Source: Clostridiaceae bacterium UBA6085 (GTDB lineage Bacteria > Bacillota > Clostridia > Clostridiales > Clostridiaceae). From it: a DNA stretch of 17,765 nt. The stretch is from positions 1-17,765 of the forward strand of contig DIXH01000015.1 in assembly GCA_002428605.1 (NCBI GenBank), written 5' to 3'. Position 1 is the stretch's first letter. Each line of letters begins with the position of its first letter. Positions 7,317-14,573 of this stretch are shown piece after piece. A model generated the notes under the pieces. It had not been told where the DNA came from, did no database searches, and saw nothing but the letters and a program-made list of their open reading frames with translations. The position numbers and the translations under genes were made by a program.

Positions 7317-8792
7317 TTAATCCAAATTTTCTCCATTAGATGAAATAACCTGTTTGTACCAGTCAAAGGATTTTTTCTTCATGCGCTTCAGCGTGCCACT
7401 GCCGTTGTCATCAAGATCCACATATATGAATCCATAACGCTTGCTCATCTGGGATGTAGAAGCGCTCACACAATCAATACAGCCCCAACTCGTATATCCG
7501 AATAGGTCTACGCCATCCTTGATTGCTTCCTTCATCTGCTCGATATGGTCCTTCAGATATGCGATCCTGTACGAATCATCAATTGTCCCGCCTTCTTCTA
7601 TCGTATCTGTTGCACCAATACCGTTCTCTGCAATGAACAGAGGTTTCTGGTAACGGTCATAGAGCTGATTGAGTGCTGTCCTCAATCCTTTTGCATCTAT
7701 CTGCCAGCCCCATTCGCTGCTTTTAAGATATGGATTTTCAACTCCATTAGTCAGAAGGTTTCCCTGCACCTTTGAATATCTCTCTGGATGTGCACTAGCA
7801 GCAGAAGTCATGTAATAACTGAGGGAAACATAATCTACCGTGTACGAACTAAGGATGTCCTCATCCCCTTCTGCAGTTTCAAGCTTCACTCCCATTTCAT
7901 CGAACCACCTGGCCGTATATGATGGATAGTAGCCTCTAACTTGTACATCGCTAAAGAACAATGTTAACCTTTGCAGTTCAGCTGCTCTTTGTATATCATC
8001 AGGATCACAGCTGTAGGGGACAGGCATCTGATAGCTTATCATGCATCCCATAAGGGACTCCCTGACCATTTCCCGACATGCCTTAGTAGCCAGTGCGCTT
8101 GCGACAAACTGATGATGGGCAGATTGGAATTCGTCCTGTACCAGATGGTCATTTCCTTCTTCTATGATGCCTGCGCTGGTGAACGGATGTTTCAGAATAC
8201 TGTTTATTTCATTGAATGTCATCCAGTACTTCACCTTATTCTTATATCTGTCAAAAAGACATTTAGCATAATTCAGAAAAAATCCTATCAGCTTCCGATT
8301 AACCCATCCACCATATTCCGTTACCAGATGAAGCGGCATTTCATAATGAGAAATAGTAACCACAGGCTCAATACCATATTTTATAAGTTCATCAAATACA
8401 TCGTCATAGAATTTGAGACCTTCCTCATTAGGCTGCAGTTCATCGCCATTTGGAAATATCCTGGTCCAGGCGATCGACATTCGGTAACACTTGAAGCCCA
8501 TTTCAGCAAAAAGCTTTATGTCCTCTTTATAGTGCGTATAGAAATCAATTCCAACACGCTTAGGAAAATACAGGCTGCTGCCAGGATTCATTGCATCCAT
8601 TACCTGATTATTGGTCATCGTATGCCACTGGGCACTCCATTGTTCTTTTGGTAATGTCTCGTCGAACGAATAACAATCAGCAACAGACAGGCCTTTTCCG
8701 CCCCTGTCGAAGCCCCCTTCCAGCTGGTTAGCTGCAGTGGCACCTCCCCATAGAAAATTTTCAGGAAATGTCTTTTGTGATATCAGCTTCAT
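7317..8792 (-). CDS. GH1 6-phospho-beta-glucosidase
   Basis: This glycoside hydrolase family 1 enzyme hydrolyses 6-phospho-beta-glucosides from PTS uptake in the cytoplasm to glucose 6-phosphate and an aglycone or glucose. From the chosen start it has 491 aa, close to the usual 470-490. It shows FLWGGATAANQLEG near the N-terminus, acid/base E195 in TFNEIN, nucleophile E389 in IAENG, and the phosphate-recognising Ser-Lys-x-Tyr (450-453, SKRY) diagnostic of 6-phospho specificity. An ATG at 8798 is in frame but directly abuts AGGAGG. The ATG at 8792 has the proper 6-base spacing, so I start there (MKLISQK). The gene is the first of the enzyme operon and is preceded by a promoter and terminator region. 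Confidence 0.95.
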   Translation of the reverse strand: MKLISQKTFPENFLWGGATAANQLEGGFDRGGKGLSVADCYSFDETLPKEQWSAQWHTMTNNQVMDAMNPGSSLYFPKRVGIDFYTHYKEDIKLFAEMGFKCYRMSIAWTRIFPNGDELQPNEEGLKFYDDVFDELIKYGIEPVVTISHYEMPLHLVTEYGGWVNRKLIGFFLNYAKCLFDRYKNKVKYWMTFNEINSILKHPFTSAGIIEEGNDHLVQDEFQSAHHQFVASALATKACREMVRESLMGCMISYQMPVPYSCDPDDIQRAAELQRLTLFFSDVQVRGYYPSYTARWFDEMGVKLETAEGDEDILSSYTVDYVSLSYYMTSAASAHPERYSKVQGNLLTNGVENPYLKSSEWGWQIDAKGLRTALNQLYDRYQKPLFIAENGIGATDTIEEGGTIDDSYRIAYLKDHIEQMKEAIKDGVDLFGYTSWGCIDCVSASTSQMSKRYGFIYVDLDDNGSGTLKRMKKKSFDWYKQVISSNGENLD

Positions 8793-8845
8793 TCCCATCC
8801 TCCTTGATCAATTCTCAATCAAACTGTCGACTTCTGATTAAAGTG

Positions 8846-8857
8846 ATTATACGTATA
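8846..8857 (-). promoter_or_regulatory. Probable promoter of the GH1-EIIBC operon
   Basis: On the minus strand a perfect TATAAT (8846-8851) lies about 50 bases before the GH1 start. It overlaps the 10-bp palindrome TATACGTATA (8848-8857). No good -35 lies at 16-18 bases, because that stretch is the T-tract of the preceding terminator. A perfect -10 with a poor -35 fits an activator-dependent promoter. A second CGTAT/ATACG inverted pair sits at 8930-8942. Confidence 0.45.
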
Positions 8858-8860
8858 CAT

Positions 8861-8916
8861 AAAAAAGAAAGCCATTCAAAAAAACTCTTTACTAATAAAG
8901 CATTTTTCTGAACGGC
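8861..8916 (-). terminator. Strong intrinsic terminator between regulator and GH1 gene
   Basis: On the minus strand GCCGTTCA pairs with TGAATGGC (outer ends 8916 and 8871), continuing through an A-run/T-run helix and CTTTA/TAAAG around loop TTAG, about 20 pairs in all with small mismatches. It is followed by TTTCTTTTTT (8870-8861). It starts about 20 bases after the regulator stop. It would isolate the enzyme operon from regulator transcription, or act as an attenuator. I saw no antiterminator (RAT-like) sequence overlapping it. Confidence 0.88.
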
Positions 8917-8935
8917 TAGTAATATTATGCGTATT

Positions 8936-10696
8936 CTATACGTTTTCGCTTATGATTTCTGATACGGCTCTGAAAAAATCAAACACATCCTCATCACCAA
9001 CCTGTAAATTTGCAAAAATTATCTTGCGGATCTTCTTATGGAGATAATCTACAGTTTGATCCATTAAATAAACACTGATGCCTGTTTTTGCCTGGGGGCT
9101 GATTCTTCCGACATAAAGGGTCTCACTCCCCAGGGTATGATAGCTTAGGTTTCCATCCTGAGCAAATCCTATAATCTCGTCCACAGAGGAATATTTGCTC
9201 TCTTTCTGGTTCACTGCCTCTTTAACAAGATATTTTTCCTTGATTTTCATTTTCTTTTTATTCAGAAGATGGTTCTTCCTTTTCAAAAATGCCATTATCA
9301 GATTCTCAATGTCTTTTTGGGCTAGTATGCAGTTAATGACATAGAAGGACCTGTCTATGAAGAGAACCTCCTGGTCAGTGGTAAGAAGAATATCATACTT
9401 CAGCCTTATATCCGGGTCATGTTCAAACAGGTATGCTGGCAGAATCCTGATTTCGCTAATGTTTCCAGGAATGGTCTGATATAGGGTTGTCTCTATCTGA
9501 TTAATAATACTCATGTTTTGGTTGCTTATCAGTAATATTGATACATTATCACGGTAAGAGTTCAATCCAACAGCCAGGGATAATGCAATGAATGAAGTTT
9601 CGTTTGTTACCTTCATATTGAAGAATCTGGGGAATGTCCGATAAGTAAGGTAGAATTCAAGCGGATACTGGATGATGATATCCTCATTGTAATGATTCAA
9701 GGCTGTATTACCCGCCTTGGTACGCAAATACATTTTTTGGATCTGCTGGATAACCATGTCGCTGTCATTGAATAAAGGTACATTTGAGATATTGATAATC
9801 GAGCAGATCTCATTTTCCATCTTGCCAAGTTTATTTTCAATATCCGGATAATTCAGCGAATCAAGATAAAGTACGCTGCTTTCCTCAAGCATTGACTGTA
9901 TGTCGTTCAGTTCAGCCTGCTCAAGTTCATACCCTATTCTTTCGCTGACCTGTTCCCCGATCGAAAGTACAAGAGGACTATACCAATACTTCTCCTGTTC
10001 TGCAAACCGCTTATATCCCATACGCGAACGAAGAATGCAGTTGGCAATGAATCTGCAGTTTTTGTGATACTCTTCACCGGTTACATAGTATTCAAAGCGT
10101 GAAAACACATTAATAAGTATCATCCCAACAATATTAAGGTATCTCTCATAGTCATCCAGAACCTTCTTATCCAGAGGTAAACTCTGGAACACTTTCATTG
10201 TTCCGAATTTGGAGCAATAGAGGCGTTTTCTTAGTTCATCTGCATGAAGCCTGATCCCATTCTTGTTTGATACCTCCATTTCAATTCCCTCATATCTGTC
10301 TACCCAGCGCTTGACAGTATAAAGTTCAATGGAAACCGCCGTCTTTGACATGAAAAAGGTGTCGGCCAAAGTCTGCATTGTTACATATGAATCGAGGAAC
10401 AAAAAATATAGTACTAAAGCAGAAGGTTTGATTCCAAGGCTGTTTCTTCCCCCGTGACGGCTCACTTCATCACGTATGAGATTCTGAGCATCCTCTGACA
10501 GGTAATCAAGGGAATAACCGCTGTGATGATTGGACAATATGTTGCACTCATTGCCCAGGATTTCCGTAATACCCCTGATTTCAAGCTGTATAGTCTTTTT
10601 GTTCACATCAAAGTGAGTGGATAGTTCATCACTGGTAACCCATTCCCCCTTGCTTATCAGATAACTTATGATGCTTATCTGTCTGGTTGTCAGCAT
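8936..10696 (-). CDS. BglG/MtlR-like PRD-domain transcriptional regulator with degenerate PTS phosphorylation sites
   Basis: The product (586 aa from the chosen start) follows the plan of DNA-binding PTS-controlled activators: an N-terminal winged HTH (about 1-60), a second HTH (about 106-133), two PRD-like regions (about 180-283 and 320-383), an EIIB-like segment (about 386-460) and a shortened EIIA-like C-terminus (about 503-583). No CAT RNA-binding domain is present, so it probably binds DNA. The expected acceptors appear lost. The PRD2 segment ETSFIALSLAVGLN (366-379) has Ser where the conserved His of the LHFG motif is expected. The EIIB loop (SILLISNQNMSII) has no Cys. The EIIA-like part lacks its His. 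An in-frame GTG at 10717 lies upstream, but AGGAGG (10703-10708) sits 6 bases before the ATG at 10696, which decides the start. It is likely the activator of the GH1-PTS operon downstream. Confidence 0.85.
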   Translation of the reverse strand: MLTTRQISIISYLISKGEWVTSDELSTHFDVNKKTIQLEIRGITEILGNECNILSNHHSGYSLDYLSEDAQNLIRDEVSRHGGRNSLGIKPSALVLYFLFLDSYVTMQTLADTFFMSKTAVSIELYTVKRWVDRYEGIEMEVSNKNGIRLHADELRKRLYCSKFGTMKVFQSLPLDKKVLDDYERYLNIVGMILINVFSRFEYYVTGEEYHKNCRFIANCILRSRMGYKRFAEQEKYWYSPLVLSIGEQVSERIGYELEQAELNDIQSMLEESSVLYLDSLNYPDIENKLGKMENEICSIINISNVPLFNDSDMVIQQIQKMYLRTKAGNTALNHYNEDIIIQYPLEFYLTYRTFPRFFNMKVTNETSFIALSLAVGLNSYRDNVSILLISNQNMSIINQIETTLYQTIPGNISEIRILPAYLFEHDPDIRLKYDILLTTDQEVLFIDRSFYVINCILAQKDIENLIMAFLKRKNHLLNKKKMKIKEKYLVKEAVNQKESKYSSVDEIIGFAQDGNLSYHTLGSETLYVGRISPQAKTGISVYLMDQTVDYLHKKIRKIIFANLQVGDEDVFDFFRAVSEIISENV

Positions 10697-10720
10697 TGCT
10701 TGCCTCCTATGCTTCACTGC

Positions 10721-10756
10721 CTATGATATCATAGTATATTTCAAATTGAGCCACAA
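10721..10756 (-). promoter_or_regulatory. Regulator promoter with a perfect palindrome over the -10
   Basis: Minus-strand TTGTGG (10751-10756) and TATGAT (10728-10733) are separated by exactly 17 bases. The -10 lies inside the perfect 14-bp palindrome CTATGATATCATAG (10721-10734), 25 bases before the regulator start. This is a plausible operator for autoregulation. Confidence 0.5.
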
Positions 10757-10809
10757 TGACAAATGCTGCGATGGAGAAGAAATTCCTTCAGGCATCGCAG
10801 CATTTGTCA
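10757..10809 (-). repeat. Long perfect inverted repeat, 17-bp arms
   Basis: GACAAATGCTGCGATG (10758-10773) and its exact complement CATCGCAGCATTTGTC (10793-10808), plus one further T-A pair outside, flank a 19-base spacer that contains a minor GAAG/CTTC pairing. It begins 15 bases after the stop of the ATP-grasp gene and ends next to the -35 of the regulator promoter. Neither strand has a clear T-tract after the stem. It probably ends the ATP-grasp transcript, but by its lack of a T-run it is not a typical intrinsic terminator. Confidence 0.75.
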
Positions 10810-10824
10810 ATGGCTTCCTAAGCC

Positions 10825-11985
10825 TTAACCCAATTCAAGTATGTCTCTCTGCATGTTCTGGAGCTCCTCGTAGTTACTGCTCCTGAACAGGAAAGCATAG
10901 TCTCCGAGCGCCGGTGAGAAAATTCCCGACACAGGTTCATGTATCAGTATTGCATCGCCGTATTTTTCAAGGATGTCATCAAGCACATACCTGTAGTACT
11001 TGCTCTTTCGTCTTCCTGCATAGCCTACGAAGTATTTCCTGTCCAGTTCAGCTGATAGCTTCTTGCCGGAAGCGAGCCTTGCATACTCCTTGTAGAGGTC
11101 TGCATCGTTTGCGTAGTTGAACATGTCCATGGAAAGTCCTCCGGGCGGCCTTGTGTTGATCTCAAGGGCGACAAGCTTTCCATCGTCAAGCCTGAAGAAT
11201 TCGATATGGAAGAACCTTTCCCGGAGCTCAAGGCCCTTGACTATCTTCGACCCGATTTCCACAAGGTCCCTGGCCGGTTCCCTGAGAGAGTAGTAGAAGG
11301 CATCAAGCTGTTCGTTGACCATGTCCATGACTCCGATGTTGTAGATGAACGAGGAGTAGAAGACAATATTCCCCTCGCTGTCAACAAGACCGTCGAAGGT
11401 ATGTATCTCACCGTTGATGAATTCCTCTATGATGAATTCCCTGTTGGGTTTGTTCAGGAAGAACTTGATCAGGTCCTCACGGTTGTTCAGCTTGTAGGTA
11501 TGCTCAGCTCCAACGCCGATGTCAGGCTTCACGCAGACAGGATAGCCTGTTTCAGCGATAAAGGCTTCAGCTTCCTCAAGGCTTGCGATCACAGTACCCC
11601 GTATGAAGTTTGCGCCAGCATCCTGGAATACGTTCTTCATGACTGACTTCCTCTTGACCCTTGGCATGTCCTTGGTCTTGAAGCCGGGTATGTTGAAATC
11701 AGTCCTGAGCCTCGCATCCTGCTGAAGCCAGTATTCATTGTGGGATTCGAGCCTATCGATCTTACCGTGCTTGAATGAGAGATATGCCACGCCCTTGAAC
11801 ATCTCGTCATAATTCTCCATGCTGCCTACCTTGTAGTACTCTGACAGAGTGTCCCTGAGCCTCACTGACAGCATCTCGTAGGGCTCGCTGCCAAGTCCCA
11901 GGACATTCACTCCCTGTTCCTTGAGGGCCACTATGAAATTCTCGAAGTTTGAAGGAAAACTTGGGGATATGAATATGTAATTCAT
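10825..11985 (-). CDS. ATP-grasp domain ligase, substrate unknown
   Basis: The 386 aa product has a preATP-grasp N-terminal domain (about 1-110), an ATP-grasp fold (about 111-310) and a C-terminal extension (about 311-386). Visible nucleotide and metal motifs are KPDIGVGA (153-160), the adenine-binding strand end IIEEF (185-189), HIEFF (260-264) and EINTRPPGG (275-283), giving E262, E275 and N277 as likely magnesium ligands. The family couples a carboxylate to an amine or other nucleophile through an acyl phosphate, and partners cannot be deduced. It resembles stand-alone ATP-grasp proteins of Firmicutes rather than biotin carboxylase, carbamoyl-phosphate synthase or D-Ala-D-Ala ligase. The gene stands alone between a hairpin and its own promoter. 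GGCGGTG stands 6 bases before the ATG. Codon use is of the flanking chromosomal type. Confidence 0.87.
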   Translation of the reverse strand: MNYIFISPSFPSNFENFIVALKEQGVNVLGLGSEPYEMLSVRLRDTLSEYYKVGSMENYDEMFKGVAYLSFKHGKIDRLESHNEYWLQQDARLRTDFNIPGFKTKDMPRVKRKSVMKNVFQDAGANFIRGTVIASLEEAEAFIAETGYPVCVKPDIGVGAEHTYKLNNREDLIKFFLNKPNREFIIEEFINGEIHTFDGLVDSEGNIVFYSSFIYNIGVMDMVNEQLDAFYYSLREPARDLVEIGSKIVKGLELRERFFHIEFFRLDDGKLVALEINTRPPGGLSMDMFNYANDADLYKEYARLASGKKLSAELDRKYFVGYAGRRKSKYYRYVLDDILEKYGDAILIHEPVSGIFSPALGDYAFLFRSSNYEELQNMQRDILELG

Positions 11986-12027
11986 TATTGCACCGCCTTT
12001 TGTCGCATCATTTGTAATATTAAGATA

Positions 12028-12036
12028 ATTATAGCA
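12028..12036 (-). promoter_or_regulatory. Extended -10 promoter of the ATP-grasp gene
   Basis: Minus-strand TGC directly followed by a perfect TATAAT (12028-12033) makes an extended -10. It is preceded by a run of seven T and has no good -35. It lies about 42 bases before the ATG, leaving a leader too short for a riboswitch. Confidence 0.6.
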
Positions 12037-12168
12037 AAAAAACCTGTGATATTTCTATATCGCAAGAAATGTCATTAAAGATGAGCTGCCATTTTATGCT
12101 CCTGTGGAAGTACACGAGTAAATTGGTTCTATATTACAGCCACATTACGCAGATTCCAGCATATTTTA

Positions 12169-12209
12169 AAATCCCGGAAACCGCCTGTTCACAGCGTTCT
12201 CCGGGATTT
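12169..12209 (-). terminator. Terminator closing the MacAB-DUF3810 operon
   Basis: AAATCCCGGA (12169-12178) and TCCGGGATTT (12200-12209) form a perfect 10-bp stem, with an inner CGC/GCG pairing (12182-12184 and 12194-12196). On the minus strand it lies 30 bases past the DUF3810 stop and runs into ATTTTAAAATAT. Confidence 0.75.
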
Positions 12210-12239
12210 CATCAAGCTTTTGGTGTCAAAGACATCTAT

Positions 12240-13337
12240 TCAGAAATTGCCCTTCTGGTAATATTGCTGAAGTACAAGGTCCACCATCATTCCGTAGCTC
12301 CTGACTCCGTCGACCTGGCCATTACCCTTCAGGTATGTGTCGTTTATCTTTTCGGAGATCTCCTCTGTCTTTCCCTCGTACTCTTTCCAGAATTCACCGT
12401 AATCCCTGATGTCTCTTAAAATGTCCTCAGGCATTGATGCAATGAGCTCGCCGTAGAGCACGGAATCAGCCCTTGCCAGAGCGTTCATTGAGCTTATGAA
12501 GGCAAGCATTGCGCCGCTGTACCTGAAGTCGGCGTCCGGATGGCTCCTTGAAACCATGAAGGCTGCGAAGTTGGCCTCGTCCTCATAGGCAATGCCTCTC
12601 TGGTGAGCCATTTCATGGAGCACCGTCGCAGGCAGAAGAAGGTCATGGACAGCGATGTTTACATTTGCTTCTCCGGTGAACGGCATGTAGATTCCGGTAA
12701 TCCCGGTATACAGCATGGGACCCGAAAGAAGTATGGGCTTTGCATCTCCGTAGTCACCCGTGAGCTCCTCTATCCAGGCATTGTCATAGCCTTTTCCAGC
12801 CCTGTCCATTACGCTTTCCGCGTCTCCTGTCACCTTCATGAGGCCGCTGCTGTCAAGGCTTACACCTTTCCTCTCAGCTGCCGCAATTTCTGAAAGCTCG
12901 AGGGTTACATAATAGAGCTCCTCAGCAGTGTATTCAGTATCAGTGAGTCCGGCCATCTCCCTTATGGAGATCCTTGAGTAGTTAAGCCCCCAGAAGGCTA
13001 TGAAAGCAGTATATACTACGGCTAGAAAGACAGCTGTATTGAAGAGCCTGTTCGGGAGGTCCCTTGAAAATATCCCAAGGAGTATCCTCAGCACCAGGTA
13101 AGCCAGAAATGCGATCAGTATGAAGAAAAGCACTTCTCCTACGGATATCGGAAGAAGTCCTGTTATCCTGCTGAGGATGCTTATGAATGACTTGTTTATC
13201 GATGATGAGTAATATTTCTCAAGAAGGTCAGGCCTTAGTCCGGCATATCTTGACAGGAGCATGAGAAGAAGAGCGGATGCTATAGCCGCCGCTCCAAAAG
13301 CAGTGCCCTTCCTTTTCTTCAGTCCTACTTCCCTCAT
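12240..13337 (-). CDS. DUF3810 membrane protein with HExxH metalloprotease-like motif
   Basis: This 365 aa protein has hydrophobic segments at about 12-29, 66-90 and 100-118, followed by a roughly 240-residue domain. That domain holds HEMAH (241-245) and, after seven residues, EDEANF (252-257). HExxH followed shortly by a conserved acidic EDEANF is the hallmark of DUF3810, whose members are predicted zinc peptidases. Activity and substrates are, to my knowledge, not established. H241, H245 and a Glu at 252 or 254 are the likely metal ligands and E242 the catalytic base. The topology puts the domain probably outside the membrane. The ATG follows the permease stop by 9 bases and its GGGGAGA binding site overlaps that stop, so translation is coupled to the exporter. 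A role in processing the exported substrate or in envelope maintenance is inference. Confidence 0.85.
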   Translation of the reverse strand: MREVGLKKRKGTAFGAAAIASALLLMLLSRYAGLRPDLLEKYYSSSINKSFISILSRITGLLPISVGEVLFFILIAFLAYLVLRILLGIFSRDLPNRLFNTAVFLAVVYTAFIAFWGLNYSRISIREMAGLTDTEYTAEELYYVTLELSEIAAAERKGVSLDSSGLMKVTGDAESVMDRAGKGYDNAWIEELTGDYGDAKPILLSGPMLYTGITGIYMPFTGEANVNIAVHDLLLPATVLHEMAHQRGIAYEDEANFAAFMVSRSHPDADFRYSGAMLAFISSMNALARADSVLYGELIASMPEDILRDIRDYGEFWKEYEGKTEEISEKINDTYLKGNGQVDGVRSYGMMVDLVLQQYYQKGNF

Positions 13338-13346
13338 GTATCTCCC

Positions 13347-14564
13347 CTACTCGTATCTCAGTGCGTCGATCGGGTCCATCAGAGCGGCCTTCCTTGCCGG
13401 ATATATCCCGAAGAATATTCCTATGGCCGATGAGAACAGTATTACTCCAATTATCTGTCCGACTGAAAGCACAGGTGTTACACCTATCTGGTCGCCGCCA
13501 ATAAGCGATCCTGAAATCCCCACGACCATTCCCAGGATACCTCCAATGAGGGCAAGTATAACGGACTCAGTGAGGAACTGCACCATTATGTTCGTCGTAG
13601 TTGCACCTATGGCCTTCCTTATGCCTATCTCCCTTGTCCTCTCAGTTACAGAAACCAGCATGATGTTCATTACACCTATGCCTCCTACAAGGAGGGATAT
13701 TGCAGCCACTGCACTGATGAATGAGGTGAATAGGCCGATTATGTTGTCTACCTGGTCGAGGGTCCTCAGGAATGAGTTTGCCTGGTATATGTCCCTGTCC
13801 TGCGCGTTCTTCCTGGCATTGAGTATGCTTACGACTTCCCTTGCCACCTCTTCGGTGTTTTCCTTGGCTGTGCTTGAGACGTAAAATGAGTTTATTATCC
13901 CGTCGCCAACACCCATATTTGACAGCAGACCATATGGCACGTATGCGAATGCAGGTATGTTGTCCCCGAAATTTGAGGATCCGGCTAGCGGATTAACGCT
14001 TTCGGTTATACCAACAACTGTTACGCTTTTCTTTGCCGACCCTGCTCCCAGCACAATATGCTCGCCTACGATATCCGATACCCTGCCGAAAAGGTTCATC
14101 GCACCGTTCTCATCGATGACTACAACAGCCCTCGAGTCCTCGTATTCTCCTTCTGTGAAGAACCTACCTTCAGTGAACTTAAGGTCCTGGATCCTTCCAA
14201 GGTCCTGGCTACCTGCTGAAATAACAGTGGTCTTGGTTGTTGTGCCAAGGCTTATGCTTCCCCTTCTCTGCTCGGTCGGGGTCGCGTATTTGATGTTTGC
14301 AACCCTCTCCTTGACATACTCTATGTCAGCGAGGGTGAAGTAGTCGGATGAAGTGACATCCTCTCCTGATACCCTTACGTCTATGGTCGTTGACCCTATG
14401 CTTTCGAAAGTGCTGATTATGTACTGCCTGCCACCTTCACCAAGCGAAAGTATGGCGATTACTGAAGCGATTCCTATTATTATTCCAAGCATGGTAAGGA
14501 AAGACCTCATCTTGTTGGAGATTATGCTGTATACGGCTATCTTGAAGCTTTCTCCTAATCTCAT
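13347..14564 (-). CDS. MacB-like ABC transporter permease
   Basis: The 405 aa product has the MacB/FtsX permease layout: one N-terminal membrane helix (about 21-41), a large extracytoplasmic MacB-PCD-type domain (about 45-270) and three C-terminal helices (about 277-305, 330-353 and 369-389). The cytoplasmic loop TERTREIGIRKAIGA (307-321) is the family hallmark for contact with the ATPase, and the C-terminus ends PIDALRYE, typical of the family. It would form a dimer with the separately encoded ATPase, coupling ATP hydrolysis to extrusion of peptides, lipids or drugs via the adaptor. The start codon lies 9 bases after the ATPase stop, and AAGGAGG overlaps that stop. Substrate unknown. Confidence 0.93.
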   Translation of the reverse strand: MRLGESFKIAVYSIISNKMRSFLTMLGIIIGIASVIAILSLGEGGRQYIISTFESIGSTTIDVRVSGEDVTSSDYFTLADIEYVKERVANIKYATPTEQRRGSISLGTTTKTTVISAGSQDLGRIQDLKFTEGRFFTEGEYEDSRAVVVIDENGAMNLFGRVSDIVGEHIVLGAGSAKKSVTVVGITESVNPLAGSSNFGDNIPAFAYVPYGLLSNMGVGDGIINSFYVSSTAKENTEEVAREVVSILNARKNAQDRDIYQANSFLRTLDQVDNIIGLFTSFISAVAAISLLVGGIGVMNIMLVSVTERTREIGIRKAIGATTTNIMVQFLTESVILALIGGILGMVVGISGSLIGGDQIGVTPVLSVGQIIGVILFSSAIGIFFGIYPARKAALMDPIDALRYE

Positions 14565-14573
14565 ATGTCCTCC

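Noticed and set aside
7971..8654. Plus-strand open frame of 227 codons opposite the GH1 gene
   Set aside because: The GH1 catalytic motifs are on the other strand, and this frame has no ribosome binding site or recognisable domain.
8798..8804. Alternative ATG at 8798 for the GH1 gene
   Set aside because: It directly abuts AGGAGG. The ATG at 8792 has the correct 6-base spacing.
8843..8862. Catabolite-responsive (cre) site at the GH1 promoter
   Set aside because: The best candidate around TGTATACGTATAAT misses several fixed positions of the consensus.
8799..8916. BglG/LicT-type RNA antiterminator target
   Set aside because: No RAT-like sequence overlaps the terminator, and the regulator begins with an HTH rather than a CAT RNA-binding domain.
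10697..10717. GTG at 10717 as start of the regulator gene
   Set aside because: The AGGAGG site lies downstream of it and is placed for the ATG at 10696.
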